Assembly (NCBI RefSeq): GCF_031432425.1
Contig: NZ_JAVKPH010000013.1
Location: 1 to 64,000 of the forward strand
Source: Ruixingdingia sedimenti
GTDB lineage: Bacteria > Pseudomonadota > Alphaproteobacteria > Rhodobacterales > Rhodobacteraceae
Direction: 5' to 3'
Length of the DNA stretch: 64,000 nt
The notes beneath the pieces are model-generated. The model was not told where the DNA came from. It made no database searches and saw only the letters and a list, made by a program, of their open reading frames with translations. Positions 17,094 through 25,139 of the stretch are shown one piece after another. Within the stretch, counting starts at the first letter, position 1. Every line of letters starts with the position of its first letter. Position numbers and translations under genes: made by a program.

Positions 17094-17869
17094 GCCTGCC
17101 GCAGGCGGCTGCCCCCGCCCCCTCGCCCGCCCCCATGCCGCAGGGGCGGCTGGAGGTGCGGGGGCTGACGGTCCGGTTCGGCACGATGACCGCGCTGGAC
17201 GGCGTCGGCTTTCACGTCGAACCCGGCGAGACCTTCGGCATCGCCGGGCCGAACGGGGCGGGGAAAAGCACCCTGCTGGCCGCCTGCACCGGCCATCTGC
17301 GCCCCGCGGCGGGCGAGGTTCTGCTGGACGGGCGGTTGCTGCGGGGCCGCCCGCATGCCTTCTGCCATGCGGGTGTGGCGCGGATGTTCCAGATCCCGCG
17401 CATCTTCGCCTCGCTCGACGTGCGGGAAAACGTGCGCACCGGCGCGATCTTCGGCCGCCCCGGCGCCACCCCCGCCGCCGCCCGCGACGAGGTGGAGCGG
17501 ATCATGGACCAGACCGGCCTTGCGCCGTTCGCCACCCGCCCCGCCGACAGCCTGCCGCTGCTGGCGCGCAAGAAGGTGATGCTGGCCGCGGCGCTTGCCA
17601 CCGGGCCGCGGATCCTGTTCATGGACGAACCGCTCGGCGGGCTCAACGAGGCGGAAATCGAGGAATTCTCGGCGCTGATCGAACGGATCCGGGCCGAACG
17701 GGGCCTGTCGGTCGTTCTGGTCGAACACAAGATCCGCGCGCTGGTGCGGCTGTCGGGGCGGATCATGATCCTGAACTTCGGCAAGGTGCTGCGCATCGAC
17801 CGGCCCGCGGCGATCCTGTCGGATCCCGAGATCATCCGGCTTTATCTGGGTAAGCGGCATGAGCATTGA
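17090..17869 (+). CDS. HAAT ABC importer ATPase (LivG-like)
   Basis: 259 residues. Walker A GPNGAGKST (about residues 55-63), the LivG-specific VARMFQIPRIF segment and Walker B ILFMDEPLGGLN are intact. The ABC signature, normally LSxGQ, reads SLPLLARKKVMLAAALA here, so the Ser/Gly residues that contact ATP across the dimer are missing. In a heterodimer with the next gene only one composite site may be fully active. Overlaps both neighbours (ATGA with the receptor; 11 bases with the second ATPase). Confidence 0.9.
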   Translation: MSLPQAAAPAPSPAPMPQGRLEVRGLTVRFGTMTALDGVGFHVEPGETFGIAGPNGAGKSTLLAACTGHLRPAAGEVLLDGRLLRGRPHAFCHAGVARMFQIPRIFASLDVRENVRTGAIFGRPGATPAAARDEVERIMDQTGLAPFATRPADSLPLLARKKVMLAAALATGPRILFMDEPLGGLNEAEIEEFSALIERIRAERGLSVVLVEHKIRALVRLSGRIMILNFGKVLRIDRPAAILSDPEIIRLYLGKRHEH

Positions 17870-18533
17870 GGTTTCGGCCCTGAACGTCTTTTACGGCGAT
17901 TTCCATGCGCTGCATGACGTGTCGCTGCATGTGCCCGAAAGGTCGATGACCGGGATCGTGGGGGCGAACGGGCATGGGAAAAGCACGCTGCTGAAGGCGA
18001 TCTGCGGGCTGCTGCGGCCCCGCAGCGGCACCATCACCTGGCGGGGCGAACGCATCGACGGGCTGGACGCCCCCGATCTGGTCGCCCGCGGCATCGTGCA
18101 TGTGGCCGAGGCGCGGCATCTGTTTGTGGACATGACGGTGCGCGAGAACCTGATGCTGGGCGCCTATGCCACGCGCGACCGGGCGGCGGTGCGGGCGCGG
18201 CTGGACCGGGTCTTTGCGCTCTATCCCCGGCTGGCGGAACGGCAGGGGCAGGTGGCGGGCACGCTCAGCGGGGGCGAGGCGCAGATGCTGGCGCTGGGCC
18301 GGGGCATGATGGCGGGGGCCGAACTGATGGCGATCGACGAACCCTCGCTGGGCCTTGCGCCGGCGCTGACCGAACTGATGCTGGACACCATCGCCGCGAT
18401 CAACGCCGCCGGCACCACGATCCTTCTGGTGGAACAGAGCCTGCCGCTGATCGCCGGGCGCGTGTCGCCGGTCTACGAGATCGAAGAGGGCAAGGTGCGC
18501 CCCGCCGGCGATGGGGAAGGGGCGGGCGCATGA
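17859..18533 (+). CDS. HAAT ABC importer ATPase (LivF-like)
   Basis: 224 residues. Walker A is GANGHGKST, with His where Ala is usual; signature TLSGGEAQMLALGRGMM; Walker B LMAIDEPSLGLAP; then a D-loop and the switch segment ILLVEQSLPL. This is the second ATPase of a branched-chain-amino-acid-type importer and would supply the intact signature for the heterodimer. Starts 11 bases before the end of the LivG-like gene and ends with an ATGA overlap with the first permease, so the five genes are clearly one operon. Confidence 0.9.
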   Translation: MSIEVSALNVFYGDFHALHDVSLHVPERSMTGIVGANGHGKSTLLKAICGLLRPRSGTITWRGERIDGLDAPDLVARGIVHVAEARHLFVDMTVRENLMLGAYATRDRAAVRARLDRVFALYPRLAERQGQVAGTLSGGEAQMLALGRGMMAGAELMAIDEPSLGLAPALTELMLDTIAAINAAGTTILLVEQSLPLIAGRVSPVYEIEEGKVRPAGDGEGAGA

Positions 18534-19405
18534 TGCTGACGCTGACCAACATCTTTTTCAGCGGCCTGTCGCTGGGCGCGATCTACTGCATCTTCGCGCT
18601 AGGGCTGTCGCTGGTCTATGGCACGTCGCGGGTGCTGAACTTCGCCTATGGGTCGATGTACATGACCGCGGCCTATGGGGCGTGGCTGCTGTCGGACGGC
18701 TGGCTGGGGCTGAACTATCCGGGCGTGTTCCTGGTGCTGATGCCGGCGGCCTTTGCCTTCGGCCTGCTGGTCGAACGGTTCGTCATCCGTCCCGTGCGCA
18801 ACCGGCCGCAGTGGAAGACGGCGACGATGATGACGACGCTCGGCTTCGCCTTCGTGCTGGACAACCTCAACCTCGTGGTCTTCGGGCCCACCGCCAAGGC
18901 GATGCCGCCGCTGATGGAGGGCGCGGTGCAGATCCTGGGCGTGACGGTGGCGAACCAGACGCTGGCGGTGGTGGGGCTGGCGCTGCTGGCGGTGGCGGTG
19001 TTGCAGGCGTTCCTGACCTGGGCGCCGCTGGGCCAGGCGATGCGCGCGGTGTCGCAGGACATGGCGGGGGCGGCGATCGTCGGCATCCGGGTGAACCGGG
19101 TGTTCGCGCTCGGCTTCGGGTTGTCGGCGATGCTGGCGGCCTTTGCGGCGCTGCTGCTGTCGCCGGTCTATCTGGTGTCGCCCCTTGGCGGCTGGCCGCC
19201 GTTCCTCAAGGCCTTCGTCATCGTGGTGTTCGGGGGCCTCGGCAGCACGCAGGGGGTGATGTGGGCGGCCTTCATCCTCGCCTTCGTCGAAGCCGCCGTG
19301 ATCGCCGTTTTCGGCGCGACATGGATCCTGCCGGTCTGGTTCGTGGTGCTGCTGGCGGTGCTGCTGGTGCGCCCGCGCGGGTTGATGGGCAAGTGGGGGA
19401 ACTGA
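18530..19405 (+). CDS. HAAT ABC importer permease (LivH-like)
   Basis: 291 residues, about eight membrane segments. The opening LTNIFFSGLSLGAIYCIFALGLS and the LVYGTSRVLNFAYGSMYM stretch are diagnostic of LivH permeases, as is VIVVFGGLGSTQGVMWAAFI near the end. Forms half of the membrane channel with the LivM-like gene, 2 bases downstream. GTG or ATG alternatives are not needed: the ATG at 18530 overlaps the upstream stop. Confidence 0.92.
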   Translation: MMLTLTNIFFSGLSLGAIYCIFALGLSLVYGTSRVLNFAYGSMYMTAAYGAWLLSDGWLGLNYPGVFLVLMPAAFAFGLLVERFVIRPVRNRPQWKTATMMTTLGFAFVLDNLNLVVFGPTAKAMPPLMEGAVQILGVTVANQTLAVVGLALLAVAVLQAFLTWAPLGQAMRAVSQDMAGAAIVGIRVNRVFALGFGLSAMLAAFAALLLSPVYLVSPLGGWPPFLKAFVIVVFGGLGSTQGVMWAAFILAFVEAAVIAVFGATWILPVWFVVLLAVLLVRPRGLMGKWGN

Positions 19406-19407
19406 CG

Positions 19408-20358
19408 ATGGCGCAGCGCGGGGCATGGGGACTGGCCGGGGCGGCGGCGCTGGTTCTGGCGTCGGGGCCGCTGTGGCTGAACGATTATTTCCTGCATGTG
19501 CTGATCCTGTGCTTCATCTGGACCATCGTGGTCGCGGCCTGGGATCTGACCATCGGCTATGCCGGGATCTTCAACTTCGCGCAGCTGGCGCTGTTTTCGG
19601 TGGGGGGATACGGGTCGGCCATGCTGGCGATGCGGCTCGGCCTGCCGCCGCTGGCGGCGATGGCGGGGGCGGCCGTGGTCACGGGGATCTTCGGCTTCCT
19701 GATCGCGCTGCCCTGCCTGCGGCTGAAGGGGGAATATGTGGCGCTGTTCACCTTTTCCGTCCATCTGGCGCTGCCGACCTTTCTGGAAAAGGGCCGCGCC
19801 TTCGGCACCGGGGGCGCGACGGGGCTGATGGGCATCCCGCCGGTCAAGCTGTTCGGGGTGACGCTCAACACCGCGAACAAGACGGGCTGGTATCTGCTGG
19901 CGCTGGCGGCGGCGGCGGTGGCGGTCTGGCTGATCTATGCCGTGATCGTGCGCAGCCGCGCCGGGCGGTCCTTCGTCGCCCTGCGCGACGCAGAGGATTT
20001 CGCCCGCTCGCTCGGCGTCGACGACATGCGGGCGAAACTTCTGCTGTTCACCCTGTCGGCGGCGATCACCGGCTTCGGCGGTGCGCTTTACACCCATTAC
20101 ATCGGCGTCATCACCCCCCGCGTTCTGGGCAACGAATTCTTCCTGCTGGCGATGGTGATGCTGAGCATCGGCGGCATGGGCCGGTTCCCGGGGGTGATCC
20201 TGGGGGTGTTCGTGGTGATGATCGGGAACGAGCTGTTGCGCGAATTCGGGCAATACCGGCTGCTGATCCTCGGCATCGCGGTGGTGGCGGTGGTGATCTG
20301 GCTGCCCGATGGCCTTGGCGGGCTGGTCGCGCGGCTGCGGGGGCGGGCGGCGCGATAG
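19408..20358 (+). CDS. HAAT ABC importer permease (LivM-like)
   Basis: 316 residues, nine or so membrane segments. WDLTIGYAGIFNFAQLALFS near the N-terminus and the cytoplasmic coupling loop RSFVALRDAEDFARSLGVD are LivM landmarks. It is the last transporter gene and completes the operon: receptor, two ATPases, two permeases. The start ATG at 19408 follows the upstream stop by 2 bases. The nitroreductase gene lies 76 bases further on and may or may not be co-transcribed. Confidence 0.92.
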   Translation: MAQRGAWGLAGAAALVLASGPLWLNDYFLHVLILCFIWTIVVAAWDLTIGYAGIFNFAQLALFSVGGYGSAMLAMRLGLPPLAAMAGAAVVTGIFGFLIALPCLRLKGEYVALFTFSVHLALPTFLEKGRAFGTGGATGLMGIPPVKLFGVTLNTANKTGWYLLALAAAAVAVWLIYAVIVRSRAGRSFVALRDAEDFARSLGVDDMRAKLLLFTLSAAITGFGGALYTHYIGVITPRVLGNEFFLLAMVMLSIGGMGRFPGVILGVFVVMIGNELLREFGQYRLLILGIAVVAVVIWLPDGLGGLVARLRGRAAR

Positions 20359-20434
20359 CGCGCGCGCCGGGGTGCATTCCGCTGGCGGCGGTGCTATGGC
20401 GCGGGCGTTGGTTCATGACCTGACGGAGACCCCG

Positions 20435-21031
20435 ATGACCGATCCGGCCCCCCGGACCCCCGACCACCCGGTCGACCCCGCCTTTCCCGCCCGCTGGTCG
20501 CCGCGCGCCTTCACCGATGCCGGCATGCCGCCGGCCGATCTGCTGACGGTGCTGGAGGCCGCGCGCTGGTCGCCCTCCGCCTCGAACACGCAGCCGTGGC
20601 GGTTCGTCTATGGCCTGCGCGGCAGCACGGGCTTCGCCGCGATCGCCGAGGGGCTGACCGGCGGAAACCGGGACTGGGCGCCCCGCGCCGCGGCGCTGGT
20701 GGTGACGGTGGCGCAGACCGAAGGGCGGGACGCCGGGGGCAACCCGCGCGCGCAGCGGTGGGCGGAACACGACACCGGCGCGGCGGGGTTGGCGATGGCG
20801 CTACAGGCCGAAAGGCTGGGGTATCGCGCGCATCCGATGGGCGGGTTCGACCCCGCCGCCCTGCACCGCGCGCTGGCGATCCCCGAGGCGGGCCACCGGA
20901 TCATGGCGGTGATCGCCATCGGCCGCCAGGGCCCGGCCGACCTGCTGCCCGAACAGCACCGCCCGCGCGAGACGCCGGGCCCCCGCCAGCCGCTGGCCGA
21001 ACTGGCGTTCGAGGGGCGCTTCGGCGGGTAG
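20435..21031 (+). CDS. Nitroreductase-family FMN oxidoreductase
   Basis: 198 residues. It begins with RWSPRAFTDAGMPPADLLTV, then LEAARWSPSASNTQPWRFVY, the FMN-binding opening of the nitroreductase fold. A later segment, GLAMALQAERLGYRAHPMGGFD, is the second flavin-contact region. Members reduce nitro groups, quinones or enals with NAD(P)H; the physiological substrate is not predictable from sequence. The ATG at 20435 has GACGGAGA upstream. It is followed by a family B repeat and then the NIPSNAP pair. Confidence 0.88.
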   Translation: MTDPAPRTPDHPVDPAFPARWSPRAFTDAGMPPADLLTVLEAARWSPSASNTQPWRFVYGLRGSTGFAAIAEGLTGGNRDWAPRAAALVVTVAQTEGRDAGGNPRAQRWAEHDTGAAGLAMALQAERLGYRAHPMGGFDPAALHRALAIPEAGHRIMAVIAIGRQGPADLLPEQHRPRETPGPRQPLAELAFEGRFGG

Positions 21032-21080
21032 CGCGGGCAAAACCCCGGCCTGCACCCCTTCGCCCGGCCGCTGGCCCGGC

Positions 21081-21189
21081 GGCCTCCGGCGGGGATATTT
21101 GAGTCCAGCCTGAAGAACACGGGCTCGCCCTTCTCCGAAAGGGCGCGCCCGTGTGCATTTTCTGTCCAGAAATATCCCCGCCGGAGGCC
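21081..21189. repeat. Structured intergenic repeat, family B, copy 2
   Basis: Outer arms 21081-21100 (GGCCTCCGGCGGGGATATTT) and 21170-21189 are exact reverse complements over 20 bases. Inside lies a second stem of about 16 pairs (ACACGGGC...GCCCGTGT, about 21117-21153) with a single mismatch. This copy sits between two genes on the same strand, nitroreductase and the first NIPSNAP gene, rather than between convergent genes. Confidence 0.85.
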
Positions 21190-21338
21190 ACTGACTTCTC
21201 CCCCCTACCCAAGGCCGGGCAGGGCACCCGAAGGCCGGGGCAAGCCCCGGCATGACCGGTTCCCGTGCCCTCGAAACGGGACATACCGCCCCGCCCCGTC
21301 GCCTATTCTGGCCCTGCCAACAGCAACGCGGGGCATCC

Positions 21339-22094
21339 ATGTACGAGGTACGTTTCTATTCCGTCGCGCACGGGCGGCTTGCCGCGGAAATCGCGCGGGT
21401 CCATGACGTGGCGATCGCGGGGGCGCCTGCGGAACCGGGCGGGCCGCCCGCCTGTGCGGAATCGCTCTGGGACCGCTACCGCATCCCCCGCCCTCTGGGG
21501 GCCTGGACGGTGGCGGCGGGGCAGGGGGCGCCGGGGTTCCTGTCGATCATCCGGTGGGACAGCCTGACCCACCGCGACAGCGCCTATCCGCGGTTCTGGA
21601 ACGACCCCTACTGGCTGGCCCTGCGCGCCAAGGGGGCGGACGGCAGCCCGCTGGTGGACAGTATCGAGGACTGGATCCTGCGCCCCTCCGCCGCCTGGGG
21701 GCCGCTGGTCGAGCCGCCCTCCGCCACCCCCATCGGCGGGGTGCACGAGATGCGGGTGCAGCATGTCCCCGCCGGCACGCAGGCCGAGGCCGCCGCGGCG
21801 CTGGCCACCGTCGACCTGCCGCTGGCCCGCCGGCTCGGCGCGCGCGTCCTCGGCGTGTTCGAGATGGTGTTCGGCCCGAACTCCCCCTGTTTCGTCACCT
21901 TCCTCGCCTGGCCGGATTTCGACACCCAGCAACGCGCCGCCGCCCGGCTGGACGTGGAGCCCCGCGTGATCCAGCAGCGCGACCGCGAGATGGCCCGCCA
22001 TCACCGCCGCGTCTTCGGCCGGATGGACCAGTACATCCTTGCCCCGGTCCCCGGATGGGGCCTGCCCACCGCCAGTTTCGGAGGCCTGGAATGA
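21339..22094 (+). CDS. NIPSNAP-family protein, first of tandem pair
   Basis: 251 residues containing two ferredoxin-like (NIPSNAP/ABM) halves: YEVRFYSVAHGRLAAEIARV near the start and VHEMRVQHVPAGTQAE near residue 150. NIPSNAP proteins are small dimeric alpha/beta-barrel proteins of unclear biochemical role, found beside catabolic genes. The product resembles the next gene in length (251 residues each) and in layout (FWNDPYWLALRAKG versus FYADPEWIEIRDG), so the pair arose by duplication. Start at MYEVRF; no strong ribosome site is visible. Confidence 0.8.
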   Translation: MYEVRFYSVAHGRLAAEIARVHDVAIAGAPAEPGGPPACAESLWDRYRIPRPLGAWTVAAGQGAPGFLSIIRWDSLTHRDSAYPRFWNDPYWLALRAKGADGSPLVDSIEDWILRPSAAWGPLVEPPSATPIGGVHEMRVQHVPAGTQAEAAAALATVDLPLARRLGARVLGVFEMVFGPNSPCFVTFLAWPDFDTQQRAAARLDVEPRVIQQRDREMARHHRRVFGRMDQYILAPVPGWGLPTASFGGLE

Positions 22095-22846
22095 CCGCGC
22101 CCGTGCAGATGGCCCCCGAGGTCCATATCGACGACTATTACGAACTGCGGCTCTACGAGATGGTGCCGGGCCGTACCCCCGACCTCCACCACCGGATGAG
22201 CGTGGAGGTCCCGCCGCTGTTCGCCCGCCACGGCATTCCCCGGCCGCTGGCCTATTGGGACGGCTTCGCCGGGCCGATCAACCCGCTTTACGCCTATCTG
22301 CTGCGCTGGCAGAACCTCGATGCGCGCATGGCCGCGTGGAACGCCTTCTACGCCGACCCGGAATGGATCGAGATCCGCGACGGGTCCAACGCCGGCAGGC
22401 AGATGGTGGACACGACCCATATCTTCATCCTGCGCCCCTCGCCCGCGTGGGAGCCCTGGCGCACCCCCGCCGCCGCCGGGCCGGTGGGCGGCATCCACGA
22501 ATTGCGCCTGCATCAGGTGCTCAACGACGATCCCGCCCGCGCCCATGCCGCGCTGGCCGAAATCGACCTGCCCTTCCTGACCGCGCGGGGGGCGGTGGTT
22601 CTGGGCGTGTTCGCGGGCTGGTACGGCACGCGCCTGCCGCAGGCGGTGACGCTGCTGGCCTGGCCCGACATGGACACCCGCCAGCGTGCGATGGATGCCT
22701 ATGACACCGACCCCGGCATCCTCGCCGCCCGCGCCCGCGAACGCGACGACAACCGCCGCCCCATCTTCCTGCGCTGCGACACCCACCTGATGCGCCCGGC
22801 ACCTTATGGCACCGCGCAGGCCGGGCTGGCGCCGTTGCCGGATTGA
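22091..22846 (+). CDS. NIPSNAP-family protein, second of tandem pair
   Basis: 251 residues, same two-repeat layout as its neighbour: YYELRLYEMVPGRTPDLHHR in the first half and IHELRLHQVLNDDPARAH in the second. The start codon overlaps the upstream stop (ATGA), so the two proteins are made together and may form a hetero-oligomer. No catalytic residues can be assigned. tRNA-Arg lies downstream on the opposite strand. Function unknown beyond family membership. Confidence 0.8.
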   Translation: MTAPVQMAPEVHIDDYYELRLYEMVPGRTPDLHHRMSVEVPPLFARHGIPRPLAYWDGFAGPINPLYAYLLRWQNLDARMAAWNAFYADPEWIEIRDGSNAGRQMVDTTHIFILRPSPAWEPWRTPAAAGPVGGIHELRLHQVLNDDPARAHAALAEIDLPFLTARGAVVLGVFAGWYGTRLPQAVTLLAWPDMDTRQRAMDAYDTDPGILAARARERDDNRRPIFLRCDTHLMRPAPYGTAQAGLAPLPD

Positions 22847-22898
22847 CGGGGGGTGTGGGCCCGGGTGGGCCCGGGGGCTGAACGCTGCGGTGGCTGGA

Positions 22899-22974
22899 TG
22901 GTGACCCCGGGAGGATTCGAACCTCCGACCTGCCGCTTAGGAGGCGGCCGCTCTATCCCCTGAGCTACGGGGCC
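22899..22974 (-). tRNA. tRNA-Arg (anticodon CCU)
   Basis: The minus strand folds as a complete cloverleaf: acceptor GGCCCCG with CGGGGTC, D-arm GCTCAGGGGATAGAGC, anticodon stem GCCGC/GCGGC enclosing the loop CTCCTAA (anticodon CCT), and T-arm GGAGGTTCGAATCCTCC. The 3' CCA is encoded. It reads the rare AGG codon. It stands alone between the NIPSNAP pair and the LacI-type regulator. Confidence 0.97.
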
Positions 22975-23082
22975 GTCGCGGGTACTAATGCGCGCAAACC
23001 CGGGGGGATGCAACAGCCGAGGGGGCTTGGCCCGCGGGGGGATCGGCGGCTAACATGGGGCGCCGCCGCAGGTTGGACCCGC

Positions 23083-24105
23083 ATGACCGAACCGCCCCCC
23101 CCGCCCCCGCGCCGCCGTCCGCTGACGCTGCGCGACGTGTCCGAAGCCTCCGGCGTCAGCGAGATGACGGTCAGCCGCGTGCTGCGCAACCGGGGCGACG
23201 TGTCGGAACCCACGCGGCGGCGGGTGATGGATGCCGCGCGGCGGTTGGGCTATGTGCCCAACCGCATCGCCGGGGCGCTGGCCAGCCAGCGGGTGAACCT
23301 TGTGGGGGTCATCATCCCCTCGCTGTCGAACATGGTCTTTCCCGAGGTGCTGGCGGGTATTTCCGAGGTGCTGGAGGAAACCGGGCTGCAACCCGTCGTC
23401 GGCGTCACCCGCTATGCCGCCGCGCGGGAAGAGACGGTGATCTACGAGATGCTGTCCTGGCGGCCCTCGGGCATCATCCTCGCGGGGGTCGAACACAGCG
23501 CGGCGACGCGGGCGATGCTGCGGCAGGCGGGTGTACCGGTGGTCGAGATCATGGATACCGACGGGGTGCCGGTCGACAGCATGGTGGGCATTTCCCATCG
23601 CCGCGCGGGTCTGGCGATGGCAGAGGCGATCGTGGCCGCTGGCTATCGCCGGATCGGGTTTCTCGGCACGCTGATGCCCGAGGACCACCGCGCCCGCAAG
23701 CGGATGGAGGGGCTGGAGGAAGGGCTGGCCGCCGCCGGGCTGACGCTTGCCGACCGGGAATATTACGCGGGCGGGTCGGCGCTGGCGAAGGGGCGCGAGA
23801 TGACGGCGGCCATTCTGGGGCGCACGCCGGATCTGGATTTCCTCTATTATTCCAACGATATGATCGGGGCGGGCGGGTTGCTGTGGTGTCTGGAGCAGGG
23901 GTTCGACGTGCCCGAACGGCTCGGCCTTGCGGGGTTCAACAATATCGAGCTGCTGGACGGTCTGCCCCGGCGGCTGGCGACGATGGACGCCTGCCGGCGC
24001 GAGATCGGGCGGCGGGCGGCCGGGATCGTGCTGGCGCGGCAGGCGGGCGTGGTGGTGGAACTGACGCCGACCTTGCAGCCGGGGGATACGGTGCGGCGGC
24101 GGTAG
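23083..24105 (+). CDS. LacI/GntR-type repressor
   Basis: 340 residues. The N-terminal LacI helix-turn-helix LTLRDVSEASGVSEMTVSRV is followed by the hinge helix NRIAGALASQR, and then a periplasmic-binding-like effector domain (VGVIIPSLSNMVFPEVLAGI...). It is most like the gluconate-repressor (GntR, LacI family) branch, which binds sugar acids. No obvious target operon adjoins it: upstream is tRNA-Arg on the other strand and downstream a repeat followed by convergent plsY. It probably acts at a distance. Start MTEPPPP at 23083; an upstream frame extension to 23008 lacks a convincing ribosome site. Confidence 0.88.
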   Translation: MTEPPPPPPRRRPLTLRDVSEASGVSEMTVSRVLRNRGDVSEPTRRRVMDAARRLGYVPNRIAGALASQRVNLVGVIIPSLSNMVFPEVLAGISEVLEETGLQPVVGVTRYAAAREETVIYEMLSWRPSGIILAGVEHSAATRAMLRQAGVPVVEIMDTDGVPVDSMVGISHRRAGLAMAEAIVAAGYRRIGFLGTLMPEDHRARKRMEGLEEGLAAAGLTLADREYYAGGSALAKGREMTAAILGRTPDLDFLYYSNDMIGAGGLLWCLEQGFDVPERLGLAGFNNIELLDGLPRRLATMDACRREIGRRAAGIVLARQAGVVVELTPTLQPGDTVRRR

Positions 24106-24129
24106 GTGGCTAATCCCCTCCGTCCGGCT

Positions 24130-24264
24130 GGCGAAGGCGCGCGCCTCCGCCACCGCGATGCAGGTGGAGTTGCCCCGGCCGGGTTGCCTGACATCTCCGT
24201 CCCTGACGGCACCGCCGCGCGAACGGGCGGGGGAAACGCAGTGCGTTTCCTTTTCCCGCCCGGC
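24130..24264. repeat. Structured intergenic repeat, family A, copy 2
   Basis: A shortened copy. The first hairpin is GGCGAAGGC(GCGC)GCCTCCGCC with one mismatch; the long middle inverted repeat of copies 1 and 3 is missing; and the terminal hairpin CGGGCGGGGGAAACGCAGTG-type module (24223-24262) is intact and identical to the others. Lies between the LacI-type gene and the convergent plsY side. Confidence 0.85.
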
Positions 24265-24378
24265 CCGAACCGTGGTATCAGCGACAGGCTCCCCCAATTT
24301 TCCCGCCACAGCATGATCCCGGTCAAATCCTTCCCCGCGCTTGCAGGTTAGGGGGGCATTCGCCGGACCGGGGGGGCC

Positions 24379-24528
24379 ATGACGCCGACCGCCTTCGCCA
24401 CTGCCGTGGCCGTGCTGCTGCTTGCGCCGGGGCCCACGAATACGCCGATGGGGCTTGCCGGGCGGCAGGGCGGACGGTGCAGCGTGCGGTTTCCGTCTCG
24501 CTGGTGGTCGGCCTGATGACCGTCTGAG
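24379..24528 (+). pseudogene. Remnant of a LysE/RhtB-type exporter gene
   Basis: An ATG at 24379 starts MTPTAFATAVAVLLLAPGPTNT, closely matching the first membrane segment and 'PGPTN' motif of LysE/RhtB-family amino-acid exporters, which are normally about 200 residues. After about 30 residues the frame degrades (GRQGGRCSVRF) and stops. Shifting one frame continues RTVQRAVSVSLVVGLMTV before a stop at the plsY junction. It is therefore a frameshifted and truncated relic left between lacI and plsY. Confidence 0.65.
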
Positions 24529-24530
24529 GA

Positions 24531-25139
24531 TCAGCCCTTGCGGCCGATCCGCGGCTCTGTCCCCGCCAGCAGGCGGGCGATATTGGCGCGGTGCCGCTCG
24601 ACGATCAGCGCCGCCAGCACCACCGCCAGCGCCACCAGATCGGCCCGCCCCAGAACCACGGCCCAGACCGGCGCGGCCACCGCAGCCACCAGCGCCGAGA
24701 GCGAGGAATAGCGCGCCGCCACCGCCACCAGCAGCCATGTGCCGCAGGCCGCCAGGCCCACCGGAAACGCCAGTGCCAGCAGGGTGCCGAGGAAGGTCGC
24801 CACCCCCTTGCCGCCCTTGAAGCGCAGCCAGACCGGGAAGAGATGCCCCAGAAACGCAGCACCACCGGCGACCTGCGCCGCATCCTCGGCCAGCAGGGCG
24901 CGCGCCGCCAGCACCGCCGCCGCGCCCTTGCCCGCATCCAGCACCAGCGTCAGCGCCGCCGCCGCCTTGTTCCCGGTGCGCAAAACGTTCGTCGCGCCGA
25001 TGTTGCCCGACCCGATCTGCCGCAGGTCGCCAAGGCCGAAAACCCGCGCCATGACGATGCCGAAGGGCACCGCGCCCAGAAGATAGGCCAGCACCGCGCA
25101 GGCGATCAGCGCCGCGGGGGAGGTGACGATCTCAGGCAT
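24531..25139 (-). CDS. plsY: Glycerol-3-phosphate acyltransferase PlsY
   Basis: 202 residues with five to six membrane segments. The three PlsY motifs are visible: GSGNIGATNVLRTGNK (about 43-58), GHLFPVWLRFKGGKGVAT (about 98-115) and IVERHRANIARLLAGTE near the C-terminus. It transfers an acyl group from acyl-phosphate to glycerol-3-phosphate in the inner membrane, the first step of phospholipid synthesis. Its start overlaps the stop of the pyrC-like gene by 8 bases, ending the pyrB operon. Confidence 0.97.
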   Translation of the reverse strand: MPEIVTSPAALIACAVLAYLLGAVPFGIVMARVFGLGDLRQIGSGNIGATNVLRTGNKAAAALTLVLDAGKGAAAVLAARALLAEDAAQVAGGAAFLGHLFPVWLRFKGGKGVATFLGTLLALAFPVGLAACGTWLLVAVAARYSSLSALVAAVAAPVWAVVLGRADLVALAVVLAALIVERHRANIARLLAGTEPRIGRKG

